From Mytilus galloprovincialis (lineage: Eukaryota; Mollusca; Bivalvia; Mytilida; Mytilidae): a stretch of DNA of 64,000 nt. The translations under genes were made by a program, and so were the position numbers. Where the stretch lies: the NCBI RefSeq assembly GCF_965363235.1, contig NC_134840.1, positions 58,398,793-58,462,792 of the forward strand, written 5' to 3'. Below are positions 24,701 through 37,900 of this stretch, piece after piece; positions within the stretch are counted from its first letter, which is position 1, and every line of letters starts with the position of its first letter. The notes beneath the pieces are model-generated. The model did not search any database. It was not told the origin of the DNA and worked only from the letters and a program-made list of their open reading frames with translations.

Positions 24701-27700
24701 TTTCCAAAACTAGAACATCCTTTCTTTTTTTATGAATAAAACCCCATAACAAAGAAATGTAAAATTTAAAATTCATAAAAATGAAATGTCAGGAGAAAAA
24801 AGTCATTCCCCAAAATTTCTTGCAAGTTGGTAAAAGCATTCTTGAGGTATTTTTTGAAAACTGGGAACACCCCTTTTTTTAAATGAATAAAACCCCATAA
24901 CTTGCAAACGTAACATCTAAAATTTGTAAAAAATGGAAGGGAGCTCACGACAATAGATATAAACAATTCAACAAAGATTTATGCAAATTGGGTTAAAGCA
25001 TTATTTCTTTAATGTCTGACATGCTGATGACAAACAGACAGACATTGGTATAACATAATCCTGTAATCAGGCGTATAAAAATTAAGATGAAGGATATAAG
25101 CATAAATTACAATACTCAAGATCAAACAATCAAAAGATGAAACAATATTAACAGGAGGCTCAAAAGACCCTGATTGACATGCTGGTCAAAGGAGTAGGTT
25201 CAGTAAGACACCTTTTTGGCCCCAAAATATAGCAGAAATTGTAAAAATGTAAAATTTAGTTATTTATTGGAAAGTAGAATGCTTCTGCTACATAAATATG
25301 GGCAGTTTTTGACAATTAAATGCACATACATCAGGTACTAGCATCATTAAGTCATGCTAAATTACTGAAATCTTCACAATTTAGCATTTTAGTTAAATTT
25401 TAGACGGTTTCCGTCTTAAATGAAAGTGGCAGCATTTGTGTTCATTCTTTTAATATTGAAATGTAAATTGTATTTGATGATAATACATAAGGTATATAAA
25501 GGTCGAGGATGAACACAGTTGCGGCCACTTTCATTTTTGACAAAAACCATCTGAAAAGTGACATTTTTGGGCATATTTGATAGATTTTTCATATTTAAGA
25601 TAGAATCAAAGCGTTTTTAATGAGTACATCAGTTAAAATCTTTCACATAAACTAATTGAATCAACTGAAATAGACACTTAAGTGCTTAAAAAGTGTATAA
25701 AATCTTCCGTCAGATGAACTTGAAATTTGAGGCCAAAATCCACCCTTACCGGACCTACTCCTTTGCTGCTTATAGTTACCAATCTGTTATAGTTTTTAGA
25801 TGATATGCAAATTGTATGAAAAAAATATATTGAATTGCTGATCATTTTCACTGTTTACAGTTTCAAGTCTTTTTGTAATGTTGACTTATTTGTAGATCTC
25901 AAACAAAACAAAAAACTTCATAAAAATTATCTTTCGAGGGCAATAACTCCTGGGTACCATTGACAAATTCAGCCATGTTGTCTTATTTTGTTTTTTTTTA
26001 ACATTTTTTCTAATTAGGGCTATTCTATTAAAATGTATATAGGAGGGTAGGAAGGTAGTTTTAAAATATGTCTTCAAATGAAAAGAGACAACTTATCATT
26101 GTTAATCAGAACATTTATATATGTTCAAACAACAAACATTAAATCAGACATAAAGCATATTTCATAAAAAAAAATTAAAACTTATATTTGATCTACAACT
26201 AACTTTTGGTTGCTCATCTTGAGATTTCTCTTTCCTTTCAGATTCCCTTTCACGATCCTTTTCCCTCTGTCTTTCTTTGTCCTTGTATCTCTCTCTATCT
26301 CGTTCTTTTTCCCTTGTAAATCTTTCTTGTTCCTTTTCTCTTCTTCTCCTTCTGTCGTCTTCTCTTATTTTCCTTCTTTCCAATTCTTTTTTCTTCCTTT
26401 CATCTCTTTGTTTCTGTATAAATATTGTGTTTTTTAAAGTAAAAAATAAGTTATTTATCATGATGGCTTCAAACAAAGAAACTAAACATGCTTCATTTCA
26501 AAGTTCAATTCATGTTATTCAGCAAACATAAAGGTAACAGCATACTGAAAATATACTATATGATGTCAAATTGTCAATCTTGATACCAAATATGCCGAAA
26601 CTGGGATTTTATGTTGCAAATACAAATAATATAAATCCTATACAGATGTAGATAACTTTTCATAGGATATCATCATATAGTTGTTTTATCGTAAAACAGT
26701 ATCTAAAGATATGTAGCCACTATTGAAACTATGTAGGACTCTAAATTTGAGGAATATAAAGTGTAACCAGTTTATTTACGGGTACTCTTTCTTCTTGGTG
26801 TGAAGTTCTTATAGTTGATTGCATTTAACAATATTATTAGTGATTAAGATTATAACACAATGTTGACTGCTGTACCTCTATTTTTGACATTTTTACATAT
26901 CATGTCTGTTGGTTTTTTTTTCGCGCATCGTTGTCAATAAAATGGAATTTGATACCACTGTCATACAAGTGAGGTTTTTAGCTAGCTATAAAACCAGGTT
27001 CAATCTACCATCTTCTGCATAAGAAAATGCCTGTACCAAGACAGCAATATGATAGTTGCTATCCATTCACTTGATGTGTTTGTACTTTTGAATTTGCCAT
27101 TTGATTAGGGACTCTCCGTTTTGAATTTTCCACGGCCTTCAGTATTTTTGTGATTTTACTTTTTAGTACAATTTAATCAGATTTACTGTGGATTCAGTTA
27201 ACCATGCTGAATAAAACCAAATCATGTATGATTCACATTCCATCACAATACAGACCTGTATAATCAGTTTTTTCTCCTCCCTTTTCTTTCTGATATAGTC
27301 AATCAATGGTGTAGAAACTTTCATAGACTTTTTGGCTAAAAAAAGTAAATAAAAAAAAAAATTTTGAACGTTTTACAACTCTTCATATACTTGATACCTT
27401 GGAAATAGATATCATCTCAAAAGGACTTGTCCCATTCTGTATGTGCCTGTCCCAAGTCAAGTACCACTAATTCAGTTGTCGTCATTTGTTGCTGTTTATC
27501 ATATTTGTTGTTCATTCATTTGTTTTGTACACAAATCAGGCTGATAGTTTTCTCTTTTGAATTGTTTTACATTTATCATTTCTAGCGGTAGATTGTGTGG
27601 TATGGGATTTTTCTCATTGTTGAAGGCCATATAGTGACTCTTAGTTGTTAAACTTTTAAGTCATTTGGTTTCTGGTTGAGAGTTGTTTCCTTGGCAATGA

Positions 27701-30700
27701 AACCACATCTTCTTATTTTTATATTTATGTCTTTAATAGTTGAAAAGTTGGTAATGAATAGTGACACACCTTTTGATGGTAATAAACATTTAAATCAAGT
27801 ATTTTTATCCAACTGTATGTAGTATTCAATATATAGAATTGATACAATTTACTACTGTAACATTGATTTTCTGGTTATTTAATTTTAATTAAATTGTAAT
27901 GTTTCACCTTTAAAATTTGAGTGACAATTATTCTGATAGTGGGAATAAACAACAAAACTCCAATTGATGAATATAGACCTTTGTTGGAACCCTTTAGCAA
28001 AAGATAACGCACCTTATGATAGTGGTGAACACTGCCACCAAGTATCAGCAGTAAACTTCTGGGTAACTACAGATATAGAGTGAACAAAATTTATAAATGT
28101 GCATCTTAGATGGCAAACAAGATGGTGGCTGATCTTTAGCATGGGTTTCACTACCAAGGTCAAGAGGTGTAAAGTGTGAAACAAAACTAGTGACTATCCT
28201 ATCTTACCTTTCATATCTTTCTCTTTTAGTTCAAGTTCCTCCAGGTAAGCCTCTATTGTCTGTGTTTCCTCTGCCTCTTCATTTTGTAAATATTCCAAAA
28301 ACTTCACATAATCTGGATCTGTAGCAATAAAATACATGAATTTAAAAATCAATGGAAAAAGGATACTAGAGTTAAACAGATTATATATAGTCTTTCAAGA
28401 AAATTTTAAGCTTCATCTAATCACAGAGCTCTCCTTCACCCTTCAAAGAGATTGCAGTTGAATATTTCCTCATTTTGAGAACCATAGATAACTATTCATG
28501 AATCATCTAGACACAAAACACATATTTACATTTAGACTTTCGACTGAAATTTCATATCCATCACTGCAGTGGTATTAAAAAGGAGAACAGCATTACTGTA
28601 TTTATGTATTTATCTTGGTTTTAGGAAGTACACCACTAATTAATGGCCCCATTGCTTTCTATGTTAAATTCCTCAATTTCGAGTGGTCACAGCTCTTTTA
28701 TCTTAAGTTCAAATAAAGTGACAATCATTACATGTCAAAGCAACACCTTCTGGTGTCCTGTACTGAAAAAATCAACATACCTTACATTGCATATAAGAAA
28801 GAACTGGTGCCCGGAACTTCGGATGTACCAAAACAGGTACGTCCGATCTGACAAAAAGGCAAAATGTACCCTCCTTTTTAAATTTCATGCCATTTTTTTA
28901 TTATTCAAATTTGTCAGTCAAAAATTGTTCTACAATGATCACCAGTCAAGCAGCTTTCATTTGATACCAAAATTAATAAAATACTCTAAATATTTTGAAA
29001 GTTATATCCATGCGTAGGAACTATTTTGTGTTAAATATGTACTACTTTCTGGTATGTGCTTTCTGGCCGGGCCTGAATTAGTGGTGTTACATCTAAAGTT
29101 ATCATTACTGTTAACTAATAAAAAGCAATATGACTTTAAGCTGCAGTAAATTGATGTTAATCATGTTAGTATAAGTCCAAGCAAGTTATGCTTTAACAAA
29201 AGCCATTAAAGGAGAAAGCCTAAGATCTCAGAAAACAAGTCCACCCAAGAATCCATCACTTGCCTGTGTCCAGATCTTGAATCTTATCATTTCTTAGTCT
29301 ATATTTATATCTTAATGTTGTTTATTCCTTTTGCCAGTTCTTGATAGTCAGTTAAATGGTTTCACAACTTGTTTAGACTCTGTGAGGTTATAGCTTGAAA
29401 TAATGTCATGTACTGTATGTAGTTAGCTGAAGACTTTATATATAAACAAGAATGTGTCCAAAGTACACGGATGCCCCACTCGCACTATCATTTTCCATGT
29501 TCAATGGACCGTGAAAATGGGTAAAAAATATAATTAGGCATTAAAATTAAAAAGATCATATCATAGGGAACATTTGTACTAAGTTTCAAGTTGATTGGAC
29601 TTCAACTTCATCAAAAACTACCTTGACCAAAAACTTTAACCTGAAACTCGCACTTTCATTTTCTATGTTCAGTGGACCGTGAAATAGGGGTCAAAAGTTT
29701 AATTTGTCTTTAAAATTAGAAAGATCATATCATAAGGAACATATGTACTAAGTTTCAAGTTGATTGGACTTCAGCTTCATCAAAAACTACCTTGACCAAA
29801 AACTTTAACCTGAAACTCGCACTTTCATTTTCTATGTTCAGTGGACCAGGAAATAGGGGTCAAAAGTTTAATTTGTCTTTAAAATTAGAAAGATCATATC
29901 ATAAGGAACAAATGTACTAAGTTTCAAGTTGATTGGACTTCAGCTTCATCAAAAACTACCTTGACCAAAAACTTTAACCTGAAACTCGCACTTTCATTTT
30001 TTCTATGTTCAGTGGACCGTGAAATAGGGGTCAAAAGTTTAATTTGTCTTTAAAATTAGAAAGATCATATCATAAGGAACATATGTACTAAGTTTCAAGT
30101 TGATTGGACTTCAGCTTCATCAAAAACTACCTTGACCAAAAACTTTAACCTGAAGCGGGACAGACGGACGGACGGACGGACAGACGGACGAACGAACGGA
30201 CGCACAGACCAGAAAACATAATGCCCCTCTACTATCGTAGGTGGGGCATAAAAAGAAGATGTGGTATGATTGCCAATGAGACAACTATCCACAAAAGACC
30301 AAAATGACACAGACATTAACAACTATAGGTCACCGTACAGCCTTCCACAATGAGCAAAGCCCATACCGCATAGTCAGAAAAGACCCCGATATGACAATGT
30401 AAAATAATTCAAACCAGAAAACTAACGGCCTTATTTGTATAAAAAAAATGAACGAAAAACAAATATGTAACACATAAACAAAGGACAACCACTGAATTAC
30501 AGGCTCATAACTTGGGACAGGCACATACATAAATAATGTGGTTATGTTAAACATGTTAGCGGGATCCCAACCCTCCCACTAACCTGGGACAGTGGTATAA
30601 CAGTACAACATAAGAACGAACTATAAAAATCAGTTGAAAAAGGCTTAACTTATCAGATGGACAAAAATACAAGCAGACTTGGGGTAATTGTAATCATTAA

Positions 30701-31868
30701 TCAGCTGTAATTGATTACAATTTTTCAAGTAATCATTGTAATCATTAATCAGCCAAAAATCTGATTACATGTAATTTAATTTAATCAATTACTTTTCAAA
30801 ATACCCTGTAATCCTGATTACTTTTTGATTACATTCTGATTACAATGATTTTTTTTAGCTGTGTTAATGTTCAAGAAGTAAACCTTTTTGTCATCCTTAT
30901 TTAATAAATATTAAACATGTTAAGATAGTTTGGTTTACTTTATAAAGCATGTTTATAATTTGTATACTTCAGTGAAAAATAAACTGTTACAGTTTTGAAA
31001 AGTCGTCATTATTCTAAGAAGAGACATTATTCTAAGAAGAGACATATAAATACAATCATATGTCTTTGGCCTTAGTTAAAGATATTGTACCATATATTGA
31101 CAATATTAAGATGTGCATATATATATTTGATAATGATAGTCTAGTAATACTTCTCATTAATCCTGAATAATTATTATCTTTTGTTAATATTTTGATTTTT
31201 GTCAACTTTGAATTGACAGGTAGATAACCAATTAAGGTGTGTTTTTATTGCAATTACCAACTGAGTATAGCTGTAGGACGATATATATGATCATGATGAT
31301 AAAAGATAAATGAGACATTCAAAATTTCTCTAATTAACACAAACTAGATCAAAACTTGGAAAAAATCTTGTTTAAAGTAAGCAAATTGTTTATGTATTTG
31401 GACTGGACATGTAAAATGCAATGAATTTTAGTACTTGCATTTTGTTTACAATTAAGTTAAACAATTCTATAAAAATTGTACATAGATTTTTACTGGTAAC
31501 TTTAGGCCGAGAAAAAAAAGATCGATGTTTCCGGTAACCCGACCGACCCTGTTTTTTAGCCCCCGACCCTAACTTTTTTTATTGGATCTTCAAAAAAAAA
31601 AAAAAAAAAATTGTATCAACCGACCCCGTTTTTGACACAGGCTTCTGATAGATGACATAATATTTTTTCTCTCTTGCTTCTACTTGCATAGAAACCAGTA
31701 AAACATTTTATTAATGTCAAAAGGTATTCCAAATAGGTTAAAATCCAAGAAATTTGCACAGCAGGTGCTTCGAAAACATTGCAAATGGCACACTTCCGGT
31801 TTTTGAAACTAATTACGGATCCGGACTTGGAAAAACCATGATAATTTTCCGGATTTCATTTACGATGT

Positions 31869-31901
<33 letters not shown>

Positions 31902-34900
31902 CCGACCTACCGACCCTATTTTTCAAAATGATGTTACCGGAAACACATATCTTTTTTTTTTAGGCCTTATATCATCCATATTTTAACTTCCATAAAGTGC
32001 ACCTTGAAACACATATAAAGTCTGGAAGAGGTAAGAAGACAAACAGCAAACTCTTCATAAAGCTTTATTCAATTGAAGTCAAAATAATTCAGAGATCAAT
32101 CATGATGAAGTGTAATGGGTCAAACCAGTGGCACAATGTTCATGTATGTAGTGAACTTTTGTGGTTTATTAAATAAATGAGGTTTAACGTTATCATTTTA
32201 TAATATATCAAACCTAATCCATAACCCTTTCCTCCATAATGACGCCTTTTGACGCCACCCCCTTTACTCCATAATGACGCCTTTTGACGCCTGTGTAGTA
32301 CCTCAGTTGAAATGCTTCGACTCCAAAATGTCTGCATCAGACTCAAGAAAAATTGTATCCCCTATGAAAAGGAGATTCATGAGAATATCTGACTTGAATT
32401 TCATTGATGAAATATTCGTTTTCACAATGCATTAACACTTTAAACCTTATGATTTTTTTTACTGAAAAAATTCCTATGCGAATCAAGTATGTTAAAAAAA
32501 AAAATTCTATGGAGGAAAGGGTTAATGCTATAGTTATATTAGACTTTTATTCATTCACATCATTCAAAATGGTTTTTTTTTAATTCATTGTAATCAGATG
32601 TAATCATGATTACTTTGCCAATGTAATCATTAATTTAATCAGAAACTTTCAAAAATGATGTAATCGTTAATTTAATTTAATCGTACAAATGACAAAGTAA
32701 TTGTAATTTAATCAATTACATTGAAAGTAATCGGACCCATCTCTGAATACAAGTGGACGTGGCCGGGTACTTGTACATCCTGACAACAAAAAGACACTAG
32801 GAACAGATCTGAGAGTACTCGCAGTTATCTGAAAGCTAGTTCAAAGCCACTAACAACTAATAAATCTAGATGATCCATAGGGCGCAGCATTATACGACCG
32901 CAGAGGTCGAACCCTGAACAGTTGGGGCAAGTATGGACACAACATTTAAGCTTGATACAGCTCTGAATTTGGATTGCGATTAAATAGTTGACACAATATA
33001 GGTTTCTGACACAGAATGAATGTGGTCTAAGAACTTAAGCTTAAAAACTTAAAAATTTTAAATTGGACATTTTACCTATTATGGTCCAATATCCAAATTC
33101 AGCATATCATAGAACCCCAAGAATTCAATTTTTTATGAAATCAAATAATGTTCAATTTTAGACCCTCAATGTGGACCAAATTTGATAACCGGGCCCAAAT
33201 ATAAAAAATCTAAATACATGGTTAGATTCAGCATATTGAAGAACCCCATTGTTCAATTTTTGTTGAAATCAAACAAAGTTTAATTTTGGACCCTGATTTG
33301 GACCAACTTGAAAACTGGGCCCATAATCAAAAATCTAAGCACATGTTTAGATTCAGCATATCAAAGAACCCTAAGAATTCTATTTTTGTTAAAATCAAAC
33401 TAAATTTAATTTTGGACTCTTTGGACCTTAATGTAGACCAATTTGAAAACAGGACCAAAAATTAAGAATCTAAATACACGGTTAGATATGGCATATCAAA
33501 GAACCCCAATAATTCATTTTTTGATGAAATCAAGCAAAGTTTAATTTTGGCCCCTTTTGGCTCCTAATTACTAAACTGTTGGGACTAAAACTCCCAAAAT
33601 CAATCCCAACCTTCCTTTAGTGGTCATAAACCTTGCTTTAAAATTTCATAGATTTCTATTTACTTATACTAAAGTTATTGTGCAAATACCATGAAAAATG
33701 CTTATTTGGGACCTTTTTTTGGCCCCCAATTCCGAAACTGTTGGGACCAAAACTCACAAAATCAATCCCAACCTTCCTTTTGTGGTCATAAACCTTGTGT
33801 TAAAATTCCATAGATTTCTGTTTACTTATACTAAAGTTATTGTGCAAAAACAAAGAAAAATGCTTATATGGCCCCTTATTCCTAAACTGTTGGGACTAAA
33901 ACTCCAAAAATCAATCCCAAATTACCTTTTATGGTCATAAACCTTGTGTTTAAATTTCATAGATTTCTATTTACTTATACTAAAGTTAAAAGGTGAAAAC
34001 TAAATGTCTTCAGACGATGACGACGATGCCAATGTCATACCAATATACGACCAAAACTCAAGATTTTCAATGTTTGCGGTCGTATAAAAATCATGCATCT
34101 AAGACTAAACTATCCATCCGTACACATCCAACATCCAATGGATTTAAATTTTAAGTTGAAAGGACTTCAACTTCATCAAAAACTACCTTGACCAAACACT
34201 TAAACCTGAAGTGGGACAGACCGACAAACGGACGAACAGACCAGAAAACAAAATGCCCATAAATGGGACATAAAAATAGCCGGTATTTCCATGAGTAGCC
34301 CTACCTTGTTCAATGCTTCCCATTTTAACATCAACTTTCTTTGGTTTTCTCCTGGGTACTTTCTGGTATGGAGCAAGCTCAACAATAGCAGAATATTCAT
34401 TACCTGTAAAACGTGAATACAAATAATACATATCTATGCTTGTTAAGTAGGATTCTATTCCAGCATGTTAATAGGGGGCTCACAGTATAAATTAAAATAA
34501 TGTGGACACAATATTTTTGATCTTTTTAATGCATATCAGTACTAGGCAAAATGTAATTATAGGAATGTTACTGTTTTTAAATCTTGGAAACTGTATGAAT
34601 TATACAAAACAAGTCATAATTCTAATTAAACATGCTAATCAAAAAACATAGTTATCTTATTGGCAATCATATCACATCTCATATTTTAAAATAGGGTCAC
34701 CGATAATTATATCTTGAAAGGGATTAGCAATGAATCTTTCTCACATTCAAGGGTGATAACTATGTGACTAATACTGAATGTTACATACATTTTTGCAAAT
34801 TAAATTATAATATTGACCAAATTTATGTCTTAAAATTCCACAAACCTTTTCCATCCACAAACACATAGCCATCAAATTGGTCTCTGAAGTTGTAAACATC

Positions 34901-37900
34901 TTCATAACTCTGGAAGTTAATGTATGCTCTTGTGAAGGCATTCTGGCCAAGGCTAAAAATGTATTACATTTATTTTATATATATATACTGTAATAGGTCA
35001 ATTTAATTCATATTTTACAAAGAACAACATAAATTAATGTCTAAACAACAATGTTCTTTTATAAATATTTTCACAGAACAGTAGAATTAGTGAAACTGAA
35101 AGTTTGAGTTATATCCGCACTTTAAATCAGAACTGTACTGTGGAGTCATCAAAAGTTGTTTTATACCATTTTTTCATGAATTTCATGGCTAAAACATATA
35201 TATACATGACGTATATGTATAGGATAACCACAAATTCAGATGATAACAATGTACAAATTTTTCATAGGCATGTATACAAACCAGGGCTTCCAAAACGGTC
35301 ATATATTCCGGTCATTTGTATAATGTCTGGTAAAAGTCCAGATAGGCAAAGCATGAAACGGTCATCTGATTTTTAGTTTTCAAGCCTTTTTCGGTCGTTT
35401 TAACATAATTCACGATCTTCTTTGACCCAACCTTTTGCCTTTAACATCCACACATTTCCAGTCATAAAAGTGAGATGATGATTAATTACTATCAAAACAA
35501 CCCCTACTTCAATACTTTCTAATTTTAATCAAGGCTAATTAGTTGTTGGACAGCTGAAATCTACCTGTTCAGGTGACAGGTAAACTATTTTCAGTACAGG
35601 ACATCGTATGAATTGATCGGTCTATTTACAATTATTTTTTTACATTTCAGCGGTTTATATTTAATTGATTTAGTTCAAAAGATTAAAATTATAAGAAATT
35701 AGTTTATCAAAATGATTTGATGCAAAATTTAAGAAGGTTTTAAATGAAAAATCATCTGAACTAAGTTGTATGAACTAGAACATGTGTGTGCATGTGCACA
35801 GGTGGGAAATTTAATTATGCATCCAACATTTCTTCAAAAATGCTAAAATTATCATTGATACCTGTATCTAACGTTCATTTCAAGTATTTTGTTGAAGAAA
35901 TAACATGGAAAGAGCTTCTTCACTCAGTCGTTCTTTGTAAACTTACATGGATTTTACGTATCCGTTTATGGTCCATGTTTTACCATTGTCAAGTCAACAT
36001 CCAGTTTGAAGAAAATGTGATTTTAACTTAAAAACGAAAGTAAAGTTTTTGACAATGTCATTTTGCACAAATAAAGAGTCTAAGGCAGATATTAGCATGC
36101 TGATGTGCACATTTGGAATGATGCAATGCCAATTTAACAGTTTACATCCGAACATCAAATTCATATCAAAGTAAAGTTTAAAATCGTTCTTTTTTTAATC
36201 TAATGACATCATTAGAATGGCCATCTGATTACCATAATTGCCTGTTGTGACTAAGTCTCAAGGGATTAAAATCGGGATCAGATGTAAAATGTTCGGCTGG
36301 CTCAAATATTTTTTGGAAGCCCTGATACAAACTTTGGCAAAACCATGAAAATAAAACTTTTCCTCAATCCATGAAAATAAATGAATCCACATGTTACGTA
36401 TTTACTAATCAAAATTTGACTAAATAAAATCTAAATAGAAAGTTCTAAGAAAAATAACATTTTGCAGTGTCTATGTAGTTTTTTTTCATTAACAACAACA
36501 GGATTTTATTTTCATTCATGATTGTATGCTTAAATGTGTTACCTCATATCAGCTCTAACAAAATAGAATTCATGGCTAGGCAAGGGAGACAACTGCTCAA
36601 GCAGTGTTTCTGGTGTTAAACTTGGTGGTAATCTTCTTATTAAAACCTGAAATACAAAAATAAGAACTTAGAGCAAATTCAATATAAAAGTCAACTATCT
36701 AACATTATTTGTTGAATTATTGTTATAACATATATTATTATTATCAAGTACATTTGTACATATAGAATTAAGCAACTAGTAGGTTAAAAGTTAACGCAAC
36801 ATAACCCTGGACACAAATATTATTGTAACATTTATAATTAATCGCAAAACCCAACCTAGCATTCCATCTATTAGTGTCCAATGAAACAGAAACTTTTTAA
36901 TTACTGTTAAGTTTTAATGAACGTAATTGTAGCCAGTGCCTTAAATGAACTTCAGAAGGTATCGCCCTGATTAAATGTTTCCCCTAGGTTCTATCCCCTG
37001 GGTTCCTTCTTTCTACTTTTTAGTATAAAAGAAAAAAATTAATTACAAGGGTATTAAATTTTAATAAACCTATTCAGATATTTATATGGTATAAACTCTT
37101 GAAGTTCATGAAAATACATGGAAATATTTTAAGATGGACATAGGAAAAATTATATTGACATTGAACTTTTTTTTTAACAAGTTGAAATTTTGACATTCCA
37201 AATCTTAAAATCTCTGTGAGTAATCAATAGTTTACACTTATTGTGATTATTTCCTGGGTTTATTATTTTATTCCTGATACGATGACATTAAATCATAAAA
37301 CCAGAGGCGGGTATGTGTAACAGTTTATTTCTTCCTCTGTGATATTTTATCTCTGGGATAATTTTTCCCAGTAATTGTTTTCAGAGATATAATATTTCAC
37401 AGGTAGATTTTTTCCAGAGGAGTGAAAATCTATCTGTGTTATGTGGATAGTATGTTCCAGTATATATTATCCGTTCAATATTTCACAGAAGCTTGTGAAA
37501 TAGACTCCTATTAACTACTATGTAAGTTACTTGCAATCAATATATTCCTGACTATAATTATAAATGTTTCAAAAAGATAGAACAAATTTGCATAATTTAT
37601 CAATCAAAGGGTGGTAATTAGGAGCAATTTTTATTTTAAAGATATGAATATTATATTCCCGAATCTAATTCATAGTGATATTTTTCCTTGAATCTTATTC
37701 TAATTCTAATATTCATTTATATTAAAAGATTTGAAAATATGGTTTGATAAGACAGATAATATTTCACAGGTAAAAATACTATCCAGCTGTTGAAATTGCG
37801 TAATTTGTTCCAATATATTGTTATGATTCATCTGATTTCCATATTATCAACAACTACATCTTTGTCCCCAGACAAAACTATTAATATAGTTAAAAATATC

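Larger units (their letters stand above)
30255..32870. repeat. Dispersed repeat split by an 8-bp-TSD hAT insertion
   Basis: The left part (30255-30673) starts 'gaagatgtggtatgattgcc' and runs through 'gcgggatcccaaccctccc'. The right part (32754-32870) continues with 'tggacgtggccgggtacttg' and 'ctagttcaaagccactaac'. The two halves are separated by the hAT element at 30674-32745 and its AATACAAG duplication. The frame at 30330-30554 is repeat-derived. Confidence 0.75.

Noticed and set aside
28643-29017. 124-codon plus-strand frame
   Set aside because: It lies entirely inside a MITE-like element in a UPF3 intron, antisense to the gene, without any domain signal.
34768-34950. 60-codon minus-strand frame overlapping a UPF3 exon
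   Set aside because: Wrong frame. The UPF3 reading LGQNAFTRAYINF uses another frame of the same DNA and fits both neighbouring exons.
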